From Streptomyces sp. I05A-00742 (GTDB lineage Bacteria; Actinomycetota; Actinomycetes; Streptomycetales; Streptomycetaceae): a stretch of 51,400 nt of DNA. Positions within the stretch are counted from its first letter, which is position 1. Every line of letters starts with the position of its first letter. The stretch covers positions 1-51,400 of the forward strand of contig NZ_JABETO010000002.1 in the NCBI RefSeq assembly GCF_013055795.1, written 5' to 3'. The notes beneath the pieces are model-generated. The model did not search any database and was not told the DNA's origin. It was given only the letters and a program-made list of their open reading frames with translations. The position numbers and the translations under genes are program-made. Shown piece by piece: positions 1 through 7,348 of this stretch.

Positions 1-2
1 AT

Positions 3-557
3 AGGGAACCAACGGGGCTCCTGTGCCGGTTGGTTGAGACTTCGAACACCTCACTCAACGGCACGGGAGCCTCGTGCGTTGCGGGCGCCGCAACCCTCAC
101 CCGATCAGTGGCCACGCTGAAAAAGCTCAGTGATTCGTCGTGGTCAGGAGCCAGGGCGAGCACTCTGCTCACCCTGGCTCGGCTGCAACGCCGAACCGAC
201 GACTACGCCGGCGCGCTGCAAACACTTCAGGAGGCCCAGCGCAGTCTGCCCCCTGACAAGCAGGACTTCGGCCAAGGAATATGGCGGCACTACGTCAAGG
301 AGTGCTTCCTCCTCGTCCCGATCGCACCCGACGGCTCAACAGCGCACCGACTGCTCGCCGCGAGCGAGCAGGACATGCACGGAATTCCTCGGCTCTGGAT
401 GGACGGAATCCCCGACGCCGCAATCGCCGCTGCCGAACATCTCGGCGACCAGCCGGCACTCCACCGCTACCTCACTCAGCAGCAGACCGCGGCCCACGAA
501 CGCGACCAGGAAGTCGAGCAGTCCCGTCAGTCCACGTCAGGCCCTGCACTCTCGTGA
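3..557 (+). CDS. TPR-like protein, 5'-truncated by the window edge
   Basis: The reading frame is open at the left edge, so the N-terminus lies outside the window; about 184 residues remain before the TGA at 555-557. The visible part has a helical, TPR-like stretch (LARLQRRTDDYAGALQTLQE, encoded around 168-230), followed by more alanine-rich helices and a charged C-terminal tail. I recognise no catalytic motif. TPR tails of this sort are common in actinomycete HTH regulators and in cytosolic scaffolding proteins, so it may be the C-terminal half of such a regulator; this is inference. The next genes are a small CxxC protein on the opposite strand and the remains of a DUF5753/DUF397 pair, but nothing ties them together functionally. 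Confidence 0.55.
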   Translation, partial: REPTGLLCRLVETSNTSLNGTGASCVAGAATLTRSVATLKKLSDSSWSGARASTLLTLARLQRRTDDYAGALQTLQEAQRSLPPDKQDFGQGIWRHYVKECFLLVPIAPDGSTAHRLLAASEQDMHGIPRLWMDGIPDAAIAAAEHLGDQPALHRYLTQQQTAAHERDQEVEQSRQSTSGPALS

Positions 558-617
558 ACCCCGGTATCGACCGCCTGCACCTGCCCGACGCCGCGGGAGA
601 ACCTGGCCACCGGCCTC

Positions 618-794
618 TCATGACGTGTGCCGCAGTTCCCGGTGCCGTATCAGCGCGTCCCGGAACAGCGCTCGCGCCCTCTCGTCCATCACCCGCCCCG
701 CCTCGGTCATGGCGTCGTGCAACCGGAGGCAGACCGGACACCGGTCGTCCTGGCACGTCACACACCGCCCGGCCGCCACCATTGCTTCCGTCAT
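618..794 (-). CDS. Small CxxC-x4-CxxC protein
   Basis: A 58-residue protein with four cysteines arranged as C11-x2-C14-x4-C19-x2-C22 near the N-terminus, followed by a charged amphipathic helix (MDERARALFRDALIRHRE). The pattern suggests a small zinc-binding knuckle; no function can be assigned. I chose the ATG at 794 because GGAGG lies about 10 nt upstream of it. A longer in-frame start exists upstream but lacks this support, and a second ATG occurs at 782. It stands alone on the minus strand, between a TPR-like gene and the regulator remnant at 928. It could be a member of a Streptomyces-restricted hypothetical family. Confidence 0.5.
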   Translation of the reverse strand: MTEAMVAAGRCVTCQDDRCPVCLRLHDAMTEAGRVMDERARALFRDALIRHRELRHTS

Positions 795-927
795 TGCGTT
801 CGAACCTCCACGTGTCCCACCCCTCACGGACGGGCATCAACCGTGCGGTCCAGACTTGCCGACCGGGCACCCCTGGCGACAGGGTTGGCGGCATCACAAC
901 TGGGCTGTGATGAGGGGACGTTGATCC

Positions 928-1476
928 ATGGCGAAGCCGCCCAAGTGTTCGATGTGTTCGAGCTCCACCAGCTCGTACCTCGTCACGGGCATGCTGCAAA
1001 CCGAGCAGTACGCCCACGCACTCTTCCGCGCGGCCCATCCACGTGACGAACTTGCCGCGACAGCCGAGAAGGTAGCCGCGCGACTGCGCCGAATCGACGT
1101 CCTGGAGCGCACCCCTCCTCCCCTCCTGTGGGTGATCCTGGACGAGTCATGCCTCCGGCGCACGGTCGGCGGCTCCACCACCATGCGTGAGCAAATGGCT
1201 CACCTGATCGCCGCGGCCGAGTCTCCCCATGTCACCCTGCAGGTCCTTCCGTTCAGCACGGGGGCACCCCCGACAGGCGAGAGCTTCACCCTGTTGAGGT
1301 TCGACGAAACACCTGATGCCCTCTACACCGAAGCCCAAGGGATGGGGCGCGTCGTGGATTCGCCCTCGAAGGTGGCGAGAGCGTGCGAGCTTTACGATCG
1401 TTTGCGCGCCGACGCCCTTTCTCCGGAAGAGTCGTTGACCGAACTGCGCAAGGCGATGGAGGAATACTCGCAATGA
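928..1476 (+). pseudogene. DUF5753 regulator lacking its HTH (Scr1-type antitoxin remnant)
   Basis: From about residue 17 the product (182 aa) matches the DUF5753 effector domain of Scr1-type XRE regulators: the hallmark LVTGMLQTEQYA, then PPPLLWVILDESCLRR, then ESFTLLRFDE. Intact family members carry an N-terminal XRE HTH of about 70 residues and run to about 270-290 aa; here that HTH is missing. Just upstream, the +1-shifted frame reads EAAQVFDVFELHQLVP, which looks like the natural lead-in to the hallmark motif and suggests a frameshift around 965-985. A plausible ribosome site (GAGGGGA at 912-918) could still translate the truncated protein from ATG 928, so a shortened functional product is possible. 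The stop overlaps the next start (ATGA), as in intact Scr1/Scr2 pairs. Confidence 0.7.
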
Positions 1477-1682
1477 GCAACACCCTGAACTTCACCGAAA
1501 CAGAGTGGGTCAAGTCGAGCTACAGCAGCGGTGAAGGCGGCATGTGCCTTGAATGGGCACCACAGATCGCTAATTCCGGGGTTGTCCCTATACGCGACAC
1601 CAAATTGCCCGGGAGCCCGGAGCTGACGTTCCCCGCGGGCGTCTGGCGCTCGTTCGTCACCGGGCTCAAGCACGCGGGCTGA
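1473..1682 (+). CDS. DUF397 protein (Scr2-like), copy 1
   Basis: A 69-aa DUF397 protein with the family landmarks WVKSSYSSGEGGMCLEWAP, VPIRDTK and the C-terminal FVTGLKHAG. DUF397 proteins are partners of XRE-DUF5753 regulators; in Streptomyces coelicolor one such pair (Scr1/Scr2) has been described as a toxin-antitoxin-like module, with DUF397 as the toxin-like member. The ATG overlaps the stop of the DUF5753 fragment (ATGA), and GGAGGAA lies about 9 nt upstream, so translation is probably coupled. Because the upstream regulator has lost its DNA-binding part, this copy may no longer be under the normal control. Confidence 0.85.
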   Translation: MSNTLNFTETEWVKSSYSSGEGGMCLEWAPQIANSGVVPIRDTKLPGSPELTFPAGVWRSFVTGLKHAG

Positions 1683-1727
1683 GATCCCGGAGACCACACT
1701 GCGCAAGGCGATCGAGGAGTTGCCCGG

Positions 1728-1937
1728 ATGAGTAGCCAACCCGGTCTCACCCGCACGCAATGGGTCAAGTCCAGTTTCAGCAGCGGTCAAGGAGGCCAGT
1801 GCCTTGAGTGGGCCCCCTCCATAGCGGCAACCGGCATCGTGCCCATACGCGACAGCAAGCACCCCCAAGGGCCGGCGCTGACCTTCCCCTCCGACGCCTG
1901 GCACTCGTTCGTCACCGGGCTCAAGCACGCGGGCTGA
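1728..1937 (+). CDS. DUF397 protein (Scr2-like), copy 2
   Basis: A 69-aa paralogue of the preceding gene, with the same order of motifs (WVKSSFSSGQGGQCLEWAP, VPIRDSK, and an identical FVTGLKHAG end). Its ribosome site GAGGAG lies 9-12 nt before ATG 1728. The 35 or so bases before this start repeat the end of the DUF5753 gene before copy 1, so it arose by a tandem duplication that carried the gene junction along. Its stop lies 12 nt from the end of the convergent GlxA-type regulator gene. Confidence 0.85.
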   Translation: MSSQPGLTRTQWVKSSFSSGQGGQCLEWAPSIAATGIVPIRDSKHPQGPALTFPSDAWHSFVTGLKHAG

Positions 1938-1949
1938 ACCAGCAGGCTG

Positions 1950-2915
1950 TCATCGCGGCGCGGCCCGGAATGCCCGGCGGTAGGCGCCCGGTGTGGTGCC
2001 CAGGGTGTTGAGGAAGCGTCTGCGGAGGTTGGTGGCCGAGGAGAGGCCGACGCGGCGGGCGACGGTGTCCAGGGGGAGGTCGGAGGACTCCAGTAGGTCC
2101 CGGGCGGTGGCGATGCGCTGGGCGAGCAGCCACTGGCCGGGGCTGGTGCCGAGCTGGTCGACGAAGCGTCGGGCGAGGGTGCGCGTCGAGACGCCCGCGT
2201 GGGCGGCCATGCTCTCGGTGGTCACGGGTTCGCCGAGTCTCCTGGTGACCCACTCCAGCAGCGGCGCGAGCGTGCAGTCGACCTGTGCGGGGTGGGGCGG
2301 TGCCGCGTACTGCAACTGTCCGCCCTCGCGGTGGGGCGGCATGACCATGGTCCGGGCGACATGTGCGGCGTACCGGGCGCCCTGGTCGTTGCGGACGAGG
2401 TGGATGCACAGGTCGATGCCGGCCCCGGCGCCGGCGCTCGTGGCCACGTCGCCGTGGTCCACGTACAGCACGTCCGGGTCGACCCGGACGTGCGGGAAGT
2501 GTGCGGCGAGCTCGTCCACCAGCGACCAGTGGGTGGTCGCCTCCCGCCCGTCGAGCAGACCGGCGTGCGCCAGTGCGAAGGCGCCGGAGCAGATGCTGAT
2601 CACCCGCGCCCCGCGGGAGTGCGCGCGGCGCAGTGCCCGGAGGACCGCGGGTGAGGGTGGCTCCTCGGCGGGCAGCCAGCCCGGGACGACCACGGTGTCC
2701 GCACGGTCGAGTGCGTCCAGCCCGTCGGTCACGAGCATGTCGTACCCGGCGCGGGTCGGGACCGGGCCCGGGTGCTCCGTGCACACGCCGAAGGCGTACC
2801 GCGTCGGAAGTTCCGGCCGCTCGATCCCGAACACCTCGGCCGCGCAGGCGAGCTCGAAGGTCGATTGCCGCGGGCGGACGAGTGCCGTTACTCGATGCAT
2901 GGCAGAAAAGTACCT
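1950..2915 (-). CDS. GlxA-family (DJ-1/PfpI plus AraC) transcriptional regulator
   Basis: About 321 residues. The N-terminal half is a DJ-1/PfpI-like domain (FELACAAEVFG; the nucleophile-elbow-like ISICSGAFALAHAGLLDG; ATTHWS), and the C-terminal third is an AraC HTH pair (GVSTRTLARRF, then LPLDTVARRVGLSSATNLRRRF). Family members bind DNA through the AraC domain and probably sense a small molecule with the DJ-1 fold. Two starts are possible: ATG 2915 has AGGAAAG at a good distance, while ATG 2900 (MHRV) matches the usual family start but has little Shine-Dalgarno support. It is divergent from a cupin gene 55 nt away, the likely shared control region and a plausible target. A truncated paralogue lies at 6762-7315. 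Confidence 0.88.
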   Translation of the reverse strand, partial: RYFSAMHRVTALVRPRQSTFELACAAEVFGIERPELPTRYAFGVCTEHPGPVPTRAGYDMLVTDGLDALDRADTVVVPGWLPAEEPPSPAVLRALRRAHSRGARVISICSGAFALAHAGLLDGREATTHWSLVDELAAHFPHVRVDPDVLYVDHGDVATSAGAGAGIDLCIHLVRNDQGARYAAHVARTMVMPPHREGGQLQYAAPPHPAQVDCTLAPLLEWVTRRLGEPVTTESMAAHAGVSTRTLARRFVDQLGTSPGQWLLAQRIATARDLLESSDLPLDTVARRVGLSSATNLRRRFLNTLGTTPGAYRRAFRAAPR

Positions 2916-2970
2916 CATGATGTCTTTCCTGACACTCGGCGGGGCGGCGGCCGGCAGCCAGGCTGGTCCC

Positions 2971-3303
2971 ATGACGACAGAACAGAGCATTGCTGCGTAT
3001 GTGTGGTCCAGCGTCCAGGACGCCCCCGTCCACGAACTCTTTCCCGGCATCCGGCTGCGCCCGCTGTGGAAGGGGGACAACGGCGCGGCGGCCTATGTGC
3101 TGGAGATGGACGCGAACTCGCGCTGGGAGGGAATCGACGTCCACGACCCGGGCCCCGAGGAGGTTTTCGTGGTCTCCGGCACCTTCAACGACGGCGACCG
3201 GGACTACCCGGCCGGCTCCTTCATCCACGCCCCCGCGGGCTCCTCGCACGTTCCGCAGACGACCACGGGTTGCACGCTGTTCCTCTTCTACCCGGAGGGT
3301 TAG
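2971..3303 (+). CDS. Cupin-domain protein (ChrR-like)
   Basis: A 110-aa single-domain cupin. Motif 1 is spread over GIDVHDPGPEEVFVVSG and motif 2 over YPAGSFIHAPAGSSHVPQ, giving candidate metal ligands His, Glu and His as in ChrR-type cupins. No partner domain is present, so the reaction cannot be deduced; roles in small-molecule binding or oxidation, or in anti-sigma-like sensing, occur in this fold. The gene is divergent from the GlxA-type regulator, and the two start codons are about 55 nt apart, so it is the most likely regulated gene. The ribosome site is weak. Confidence 0.8.
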   Translation: MTTEQSIAAYVWSSVQDAPVHELFPGIRLRPLWKGDNGAAAYVLEMDANSRWEGIDVHDPGPEEVFVVSGTFNDGDRDYPAGSFIHAPAGSSHVPQTTTGCTLFLFYPEG

Positions 3304-3394
3304 ACCACCCGGCACCCGGGGGGAATCGCGTCGATGACGGGGGTGCGCAGAAGAATGATCCGCCAACTGCCCCGCAGTTACGAGGATCGGCCGC

Positions 3395-4399
3395 ATGCGG
3401 CGCACCGTCGTCATCGGCGACATCCATGGTTGCTTCGACGAACTCCTCGAACTGCTGGAAAAAGTCGACCTCGGTCCGGACGACCTGCTGGTCAGCGTCG
3501 GCGATCTGGTCGATCGCGGCCCGGCGCCCGGCGAAGTGGTCCGTCTCTTCCGTGAGCGCCCGAACTCGGTGGTGGTCATGGGCAACCACGAACGGAAGCA
3601 TGTGCGCGGGATCTTCTCCTACGCGCAGGAGATCACCCGCTTGCAGCTCGGCAGCCGCTACGACGAAACGGTCGACTGGATGCGGACGCTGCCGTACTCC
3701 TTCGAGAACGAGCACGTCCGCGTGGTCCACGCCGCGATGCTCCCCGGAATCCCGCCGGCCGGCCAGAAAGAGGAAATCCTCTGTGGCTCGACCGGCGGCG
3801 AACGAGAGCTCGGCGCGCTGTTTCCGGAGGGCCACTGGCACGACCACTACACCGATACCAAGCCAGTCGTGTTCGGCCACCATGTCACCGGCCGGGAGCC
3901 GTTGATCCGCGACGGCAGAATCTTCGGTCTCGACACCGGCGCCTGCCACGGCGGGAATCTGACCGCTCTGTGCGTCCCGGAATTCACCGTCCACTCGGTC
4001 CGGGCGCACGCGGACCACTGGTCGATCGCCAAGCGCACATGGCAATTGCCCGTCCTGAAAACCAGGCCCTGGCCCGACTCCACGTGGCCGGAACTGCCCC
4101 GGACGGTCGAGCGGTTCTCCTCGGCACCGGATTCAGCCACGCACAGCTGGCTCCGGGCGCTCGAAGCATGGGCCGCGGATCTGCTGTCCTCGCTCCCCGA
4201 CCTGGTCACGGCGGCGCATCGCGTCGCCGCCGGTCTCGGCACGGACGAGCTGCGGGAGCATCCCGCCGCGAAGTTCCTCTTCCAGGCCCGCGACGGCCGG
4301 CTCGATCGGGCCGGCCTGACCAGGCAGTGCTCGACGCCCCGCAGAACCCTCGATCTGGCGGCGGCGCTGGGGCTCGTACTGCCCGAACTGCCCGGCTGA
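3395..4399 (+). CDS. Calcineurin-like metallophosphoesterase (diadenosine-tetraphosphatase type)
   Basis: A 334-aa protein whose first 210 residues carry the complete PPP/ApaH metallophosphatase signature: GDIHG (8-12), GDLVDRG (36-42), GNHE (63-66), then FGHH and the GLDTGACHGG block. Dinuclear-metal hydrolases with this signature cleave nucleoside polyphosphates such as Ap4A or act as protein phosphatases. The last 110 or so residues are an additional helical region I do not recognise. The start is supported by GAGGA upstream of ATG 3395. The gene ends just before the hairpin/RAE control block of the downstream glycosyltransferase and is probably a separate transcription unit. Confidence 0.88.
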   Translation: MRRTVVIGDIHGCFDELLELLEKVDLGPDDLLVSVGDLVDRGPAPGEVVRLFRERPNSVVVMGNHERKHVRGIFSYAQEITRLQLGSRYDETVDWMRTLPYSFENEHVRVVHAAMLPGIPPAGQKEEILCGSTGGERELGALFPEGHWHDHYTDTKPVVFGHHVTGREPLIRDGRIFGLDTGACHGGNLTALCVPEFTVHSVRAHADHWSIAKRTWQLPVLKTRPWPDSTWPELPRTVERFSSAPDSATHSWLRALEAWAADLLSSLPDLVTAAHRVAAGLGTDELREHPAAKFLFQARDGRLDRAGLTRQCSTPRRTLDLAAALGLVLPELPG

Positions 4400-4445
4400 G
4401 ACGGCTTCCTCACGGAACGGCGGCGAAAGAAAGGTGAAAGAAAAA

Positions 4446-4471
4446 GGAAAGGAGGTCACCCGCTCCTTTCC
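4446..4471 (+). promoter_or_regulatory. 9-bp hairpin upstream of RAE copy 1
   Basis: A perfect 9-bp inverted repeat (GGAAAGGAG / CTCCTTTCC) with an 8-nt loop sits immediately 5' of the conserved block before the glycosyltransferase gene. The equivalent position before rox carries GGCAAGGAG / CTCCTTGCC: one base pair has changed on both sides, so the pairing is kept. It could be a terminator for the upstream gene, an operator, or part of the inducible promoter module. Confidence 0.6.
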
Positions 4472-4536
4472 ACTCTCAACGTATAGCGCACCGGGGGGCT
4501 TGCGGCAAGACCCCGTTCATGCCGCAGAATCACCGG
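4471..4536 (+). promoter_or_regulatory. Rifamycin-associated element (RAE) module, copy 1
   Basis: A 66-nt block that is identical at 61 positions to the block at 10498-10563. Its core, 4494-4514, is an inverted repeat (GGGGGCTTGC, G, GCAAGACCCC; 9 of 10 pairs), which I recognise as the rifamycin-associated element found upstream of actinomycete rifamycin-inactivating genes. A TATAGC sequence 5' of the repeat could be a -10 box, which would put the RAE near the transcription start; that placement is inference. Confidence 0.8.
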
Positions 4537-4572
4537 CCGAAGCCGGAATGCGAGCAAATGGGGAGTCGCGAA

Positions 4573-5784
4573 GTGCGCGTGTTGTTGTCGACGTATGGGT
4601 CGCGCGGGGATGTCGAACCGCTGGCGGGGCTCGCGGTGCGGTTGCGGGAACTCGGCGCGGAGGTGCGGGTGTGTGCGCCGCCGGACGAGGAGTTCGCGGA
4701 GCTGCTGGCCGGTGTCGGCGTGCGGATGGTGCCGGTCGGGGTGTCGGCGCGCGAGCTGACGGTGGCGGCGCCGCCGCCGTCGTCCCTGCCCGAGCGGGCG
4801 GCCCAGTTGATCGCCGCCCAGCTCGATGTGGTCATGGGGGCGGCCGAGGGATGCGACGTGCTGGTGGCGACCGGCATGTTGCCGGCCGCGGCCGGTGCGC
4901 TGTCGGTGGCCGAGAAGCTGGGCGTCCACGCCGTGTCCGTGACGTTCCAGCAGCTCACCCTGCCGTCGCCGCACCACCCGCCGCTGGCGTATCCGGGCCG
5001 ACCGTTCCCGCCGGACGTGACCGACAACCGGGTGCTGTGGGACCTGGATGCCCGGAGCATCAACGCGCTGTTCGGCGAGGCGCTCAACACCAACCGGGCA
5101 GCCGTCGGCCTGCCCCCGGTGGACGACGTCCGCCACTACGTCATCGGCGACCGGCCGTGGCTGGCGACGGACCCGGTCCTGGACCCGTGGCGGGAGCCGG
5201 CGGACCTCGACGTCGTCCAGACCGGCGCGTGGACCCTGCCGGACGAACGCCCGCTCCCGGCCGACCTGGTGGCGTTCCTGGACGCCGGCACACCACCGGT
5301 GTACGTGGGCTTCGGCAGCATGCCCATGCACACGGCGACGGACGTCGCCCAGGTGGCCGTCGAGGCGGTCCGGGCACAGGGCCGCCGCGTGCTCGTCAGG
5401 CGCGGCTGGGCCGATCTGGCCCTGGTCGACGACCGGGACGACTGCTTCGCCGTCGGCGAGGTCAACCACCAGGCGCTGTTCGGCCGGGTGGCCGCCGTCG
5501 TGCACCACGGCGGCGCGGGCACCACGGCCACCGCCGCCCGGGCCGGTGTGCCCCAAGTGGTGGTGCCCCAGGCGACGGACCAGCCGTACTGGGCCGGCCG
5601 GGTGGCCGACCTGGGCATCGGCGCGGCACACGACGGCCCGGCTCCGACGTCCGAGTCCCTGTCGGCCGCGCTCAGGACGGCCCTGGCCCCCGAGACGCGC
5701 GCACGGGCGACCGCCGTGGCCGGCACGATCCGCACGGACGGAGCGACGGTGGCCGCGAGGCTGCTGCTCGACGCGATCAGCTGA
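4573..5784 (+). CDS. rgt: Rifamycin glycosyltransferase (GT1 family)
   Basis: A 403-aa GT-B glycosyltransferase that begins with the typical MRVLLSTYGSRGDVEPLAGLA-type N-terminus and carries the donor-binding signature HHGGAGTTATAARAG followed by PQVVVPQATDQPYWAGRV near the C-terminus. Rgt enzymes inactivate rifamycins by adding glucose from UDP-glucose to the ansa-chain hydroxyl at C23. Assignment to rifamycin rests on overall resemblance plus the RAE just upstream; macrolide or natural-product GTs of the same family are the alternative. I chose GTG 4573 because GGGGAG lies 7 nt upstream and it matches the family N-terminus; ATG 4558 and ATG 4519 are in-frame alternatives. It appears monocistronic, followed by a convergent pseudogene. 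Confidence 0.82.
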   Translation: MRVLLSTYGSRGDVEPLAGLAVRLRELGAEVRVCAPPDEEFAELLAGVGVRMVPVGVSARELTVAAPPPSSLPERAAQLIAAQLDVVMGAAEGCDVLVATGMLPAAAGALSVAEKLGVHAVSVTFQQLTLPSPHHPPLAYPGRPFPPDVTDNRVLWDLDARSINALFGEALNTNRAAVGLPPVDDVRHYVIGDRPWLATDPVLDPWREPADLDVVQTGAWTLPDERPLPADLVAFLDAGTPPVYVGFGSMPMHTATDVAQVAVEAVRAQGRRVLVRRGWADLALVDDRDDCFAVGEVNHQALFGRVAAVVHHGGAGTTATAARAGVPQVVVPQATDQPYWAGRVADLGIGAAHDGPAPTSESLSAALRTALAPETRARATAVAGTIRTDGATVAARLLLDAIS

Positions 5785-5799
5785 GGAGGGAGGCAGGCG

Positions 5800-6754
5800 T
5801 CAGGGGCGCCCGGGGGCGGAGTCGACAGTCAGGACGATCTTCCCCGTGGTGCGGCCCTTCTCTCCCAACGCATGCGCCTGAGCGGCCTGTTCGAGAGGGA
5901 AGACCGTGTCGACGATCACCCGCAGGCGGCCGTCCTCAATCAGGGCGCTGATCTCGCGGAGCCCCTGCCGGTCGGGTTCGACGAGCATGAACACCGCTCG
6001 CACCCCGAGTTCCTCGGCCCGGCGGACGGGGAAGGTGTCGTCGAACGGCAGGATCGAGACGAGCGTGCCGCCCCGGCGCAGGGTGCGCAGGGAGCGTGCC
6101 CAGGTGGGGCCGCCGATGCCGTCGAGGACGGCATCGACGTCGCGGACGGTGTCGCCGACGTCCTGGGTGCGGTAGTCGACGACCTCGTCGGCCCCGAGCG
6201 TGCGCAACAGGTCGTGCTTGGCGGCGCCGGCGGTGGCGATGACGTACGCGCCGCGGGCTTGGCGATCTGCACGGCCAGGTGACCGACGCCTCCGGCCGCG
6301 GCGTGGATCAGGACGCGGTCCCCGGGCCGGACGTGGGCGGTGTCGACCAGGGGCCTGCCACGCGGTGAGCGAGGCCAGTGGCAGGGCACCGGCCCGGATG
6401 TGGTCGAGGCCGCGGGGGCGCGGAGCGAAGTGGCGGGCCGGTGCGGTGACGTACCGGCGTACGTGCCCGCCGAGTGCGGGAAACGCGCATCCCGAACACG
6501 TCGTCGCCGGGCCGGAAGACCGTCACGCCCGCGCCGACGGCTTCGACGACTCCGGCCACGTCGAAGCCGAGGGTGAAGGGCGGTACGGCTCCGGAGGCGA
6601 ACACGCCGCGCTCGCGGGTCTTCCGGTCGGCGGGGTTCACACCCGCCGCACGCGCCCGGACCAGGATCTCGCCGCGGCCCGGCTCCGGCCGCGTCGTCTC
6701 GACGACCTTCAGGACGTCGGGGCCTCCGGCCCTCTCCTGGGACACGGCGCGCAT
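5800..6754 (-). pseudogene. Zinc-type quinone oxidoreductase/alcohol dehydrogenase, frameshifted
   Basis: All parts of an MDR-family NADP oxidoreductase can be read, but in three alternating frames. The N-terminal GroES-like part (MRAVSQERAG..., GVNPADRKTR, FDVAGVVEAVG) starts at ATG 6754. The Rossmann part (VRPGDRVLIHAAAGGVGHLAVQIAK) is in another frame, and the C-terminal part (TLGADEVVDYRTQDVGD to the stop at 5800) is in a third. At least four single-base indels are needed to restore the full-length protein (near 6485, 6455, 6358 and 6258), including one extra C in a CCCC run. The gene has also lost its normal upstream region, because a truncated GlxA-like regulator begins within about 10-15 nt of its start codon. 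Confidence 0.85.
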
Positions 6755-6761
6755 GTACACC

Positions 6762-7315
6762 ACCGCGCGCGTCGACCCCGACGTGCTGTACGTCACGTCG
6801 ACGACGGTGACGTCCTCACCTCCGCCGGAGTCGCCGCGGGGATCGACCTGTGTCTGCACATCGTCCGCCTCGATCACAGCAGTCACATCGCCAACGAGGT
6901 CGCCCGCTCTTGCCTCGTACCGCCCTGGCGCGACGGAGGCCAGGCGCAGTACATCCGGCGCCCCGTCCCCGGTCCGTCCACCGGCAGCACCGCGGCCACC
7001 CGGGCGTGGGCCGCGCAGCGCCTGGCCGACCCCCTCACCCTGGCCGGCCTCGCCGCCCACGCCCACATGAGCGTACGCACGTTCAGCCGCCGCTTCCGCG
7101 ACGAAGCCGGCAGCACCCCAGGACAGTGGCTGACCCGGCAACGCGTCGACCTCGCAGGGCACTTCCTGGAGACCACCGACTGGCCCGTCGACCTGGTCGC
7201 CCGCCGGGCCGGGCTCGGCACCGGCGCCTCCCTGCGCCAGCACCTCCACAGCGCCATCGGCGTCAGCCCTCAGGCGTACCGCCGTACGTTCCGTCCCCGG
7301 CGGACGGCTGTCTGA
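6762..7315 (+). pseudogene. GlxA/AraC-family regulator, C-terminal remnant
   Basis: Only the second half of a GlxA-type regulator remains. It resumes at RVDPDVLYV, the same point as in the intact gene at 1950-2915, and continues through GIDLCLHIVRLDHSSHIANEVA to a complete AraC HTH region (MSVRTFSRRFRDEAG; PVDLVARRAGLGTGASLRQHL). The DJ-1/PfpI half is missing. A tandem duplication of ACGTC around 6789-6798 puts the RVDPDVLYV segment out of frame with the rest. No ribosome site or start codon serves the main frame, so it is unlikely to be expressed. It faces away from the oxidoreductase pseudogene, and the two probably formed an ancestral divergent regulator/target pair. Confidence 0.8.
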
Positions 7316-7348
7316 CCGGGGCTTGGCACCAGGGCTCGGCACCGGGGC

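Noticed and set aside
4434..4640. Open frame running through RAE copy 1, with a similar frame through copy 2 (SFPLSTYSA / SLPLSTYSA)
   Set aside because: The frames look alike only because the DNA block is conserved. Most differences between the copies fall at first or second codon positions, and there is no ribosome site or recognisable product.
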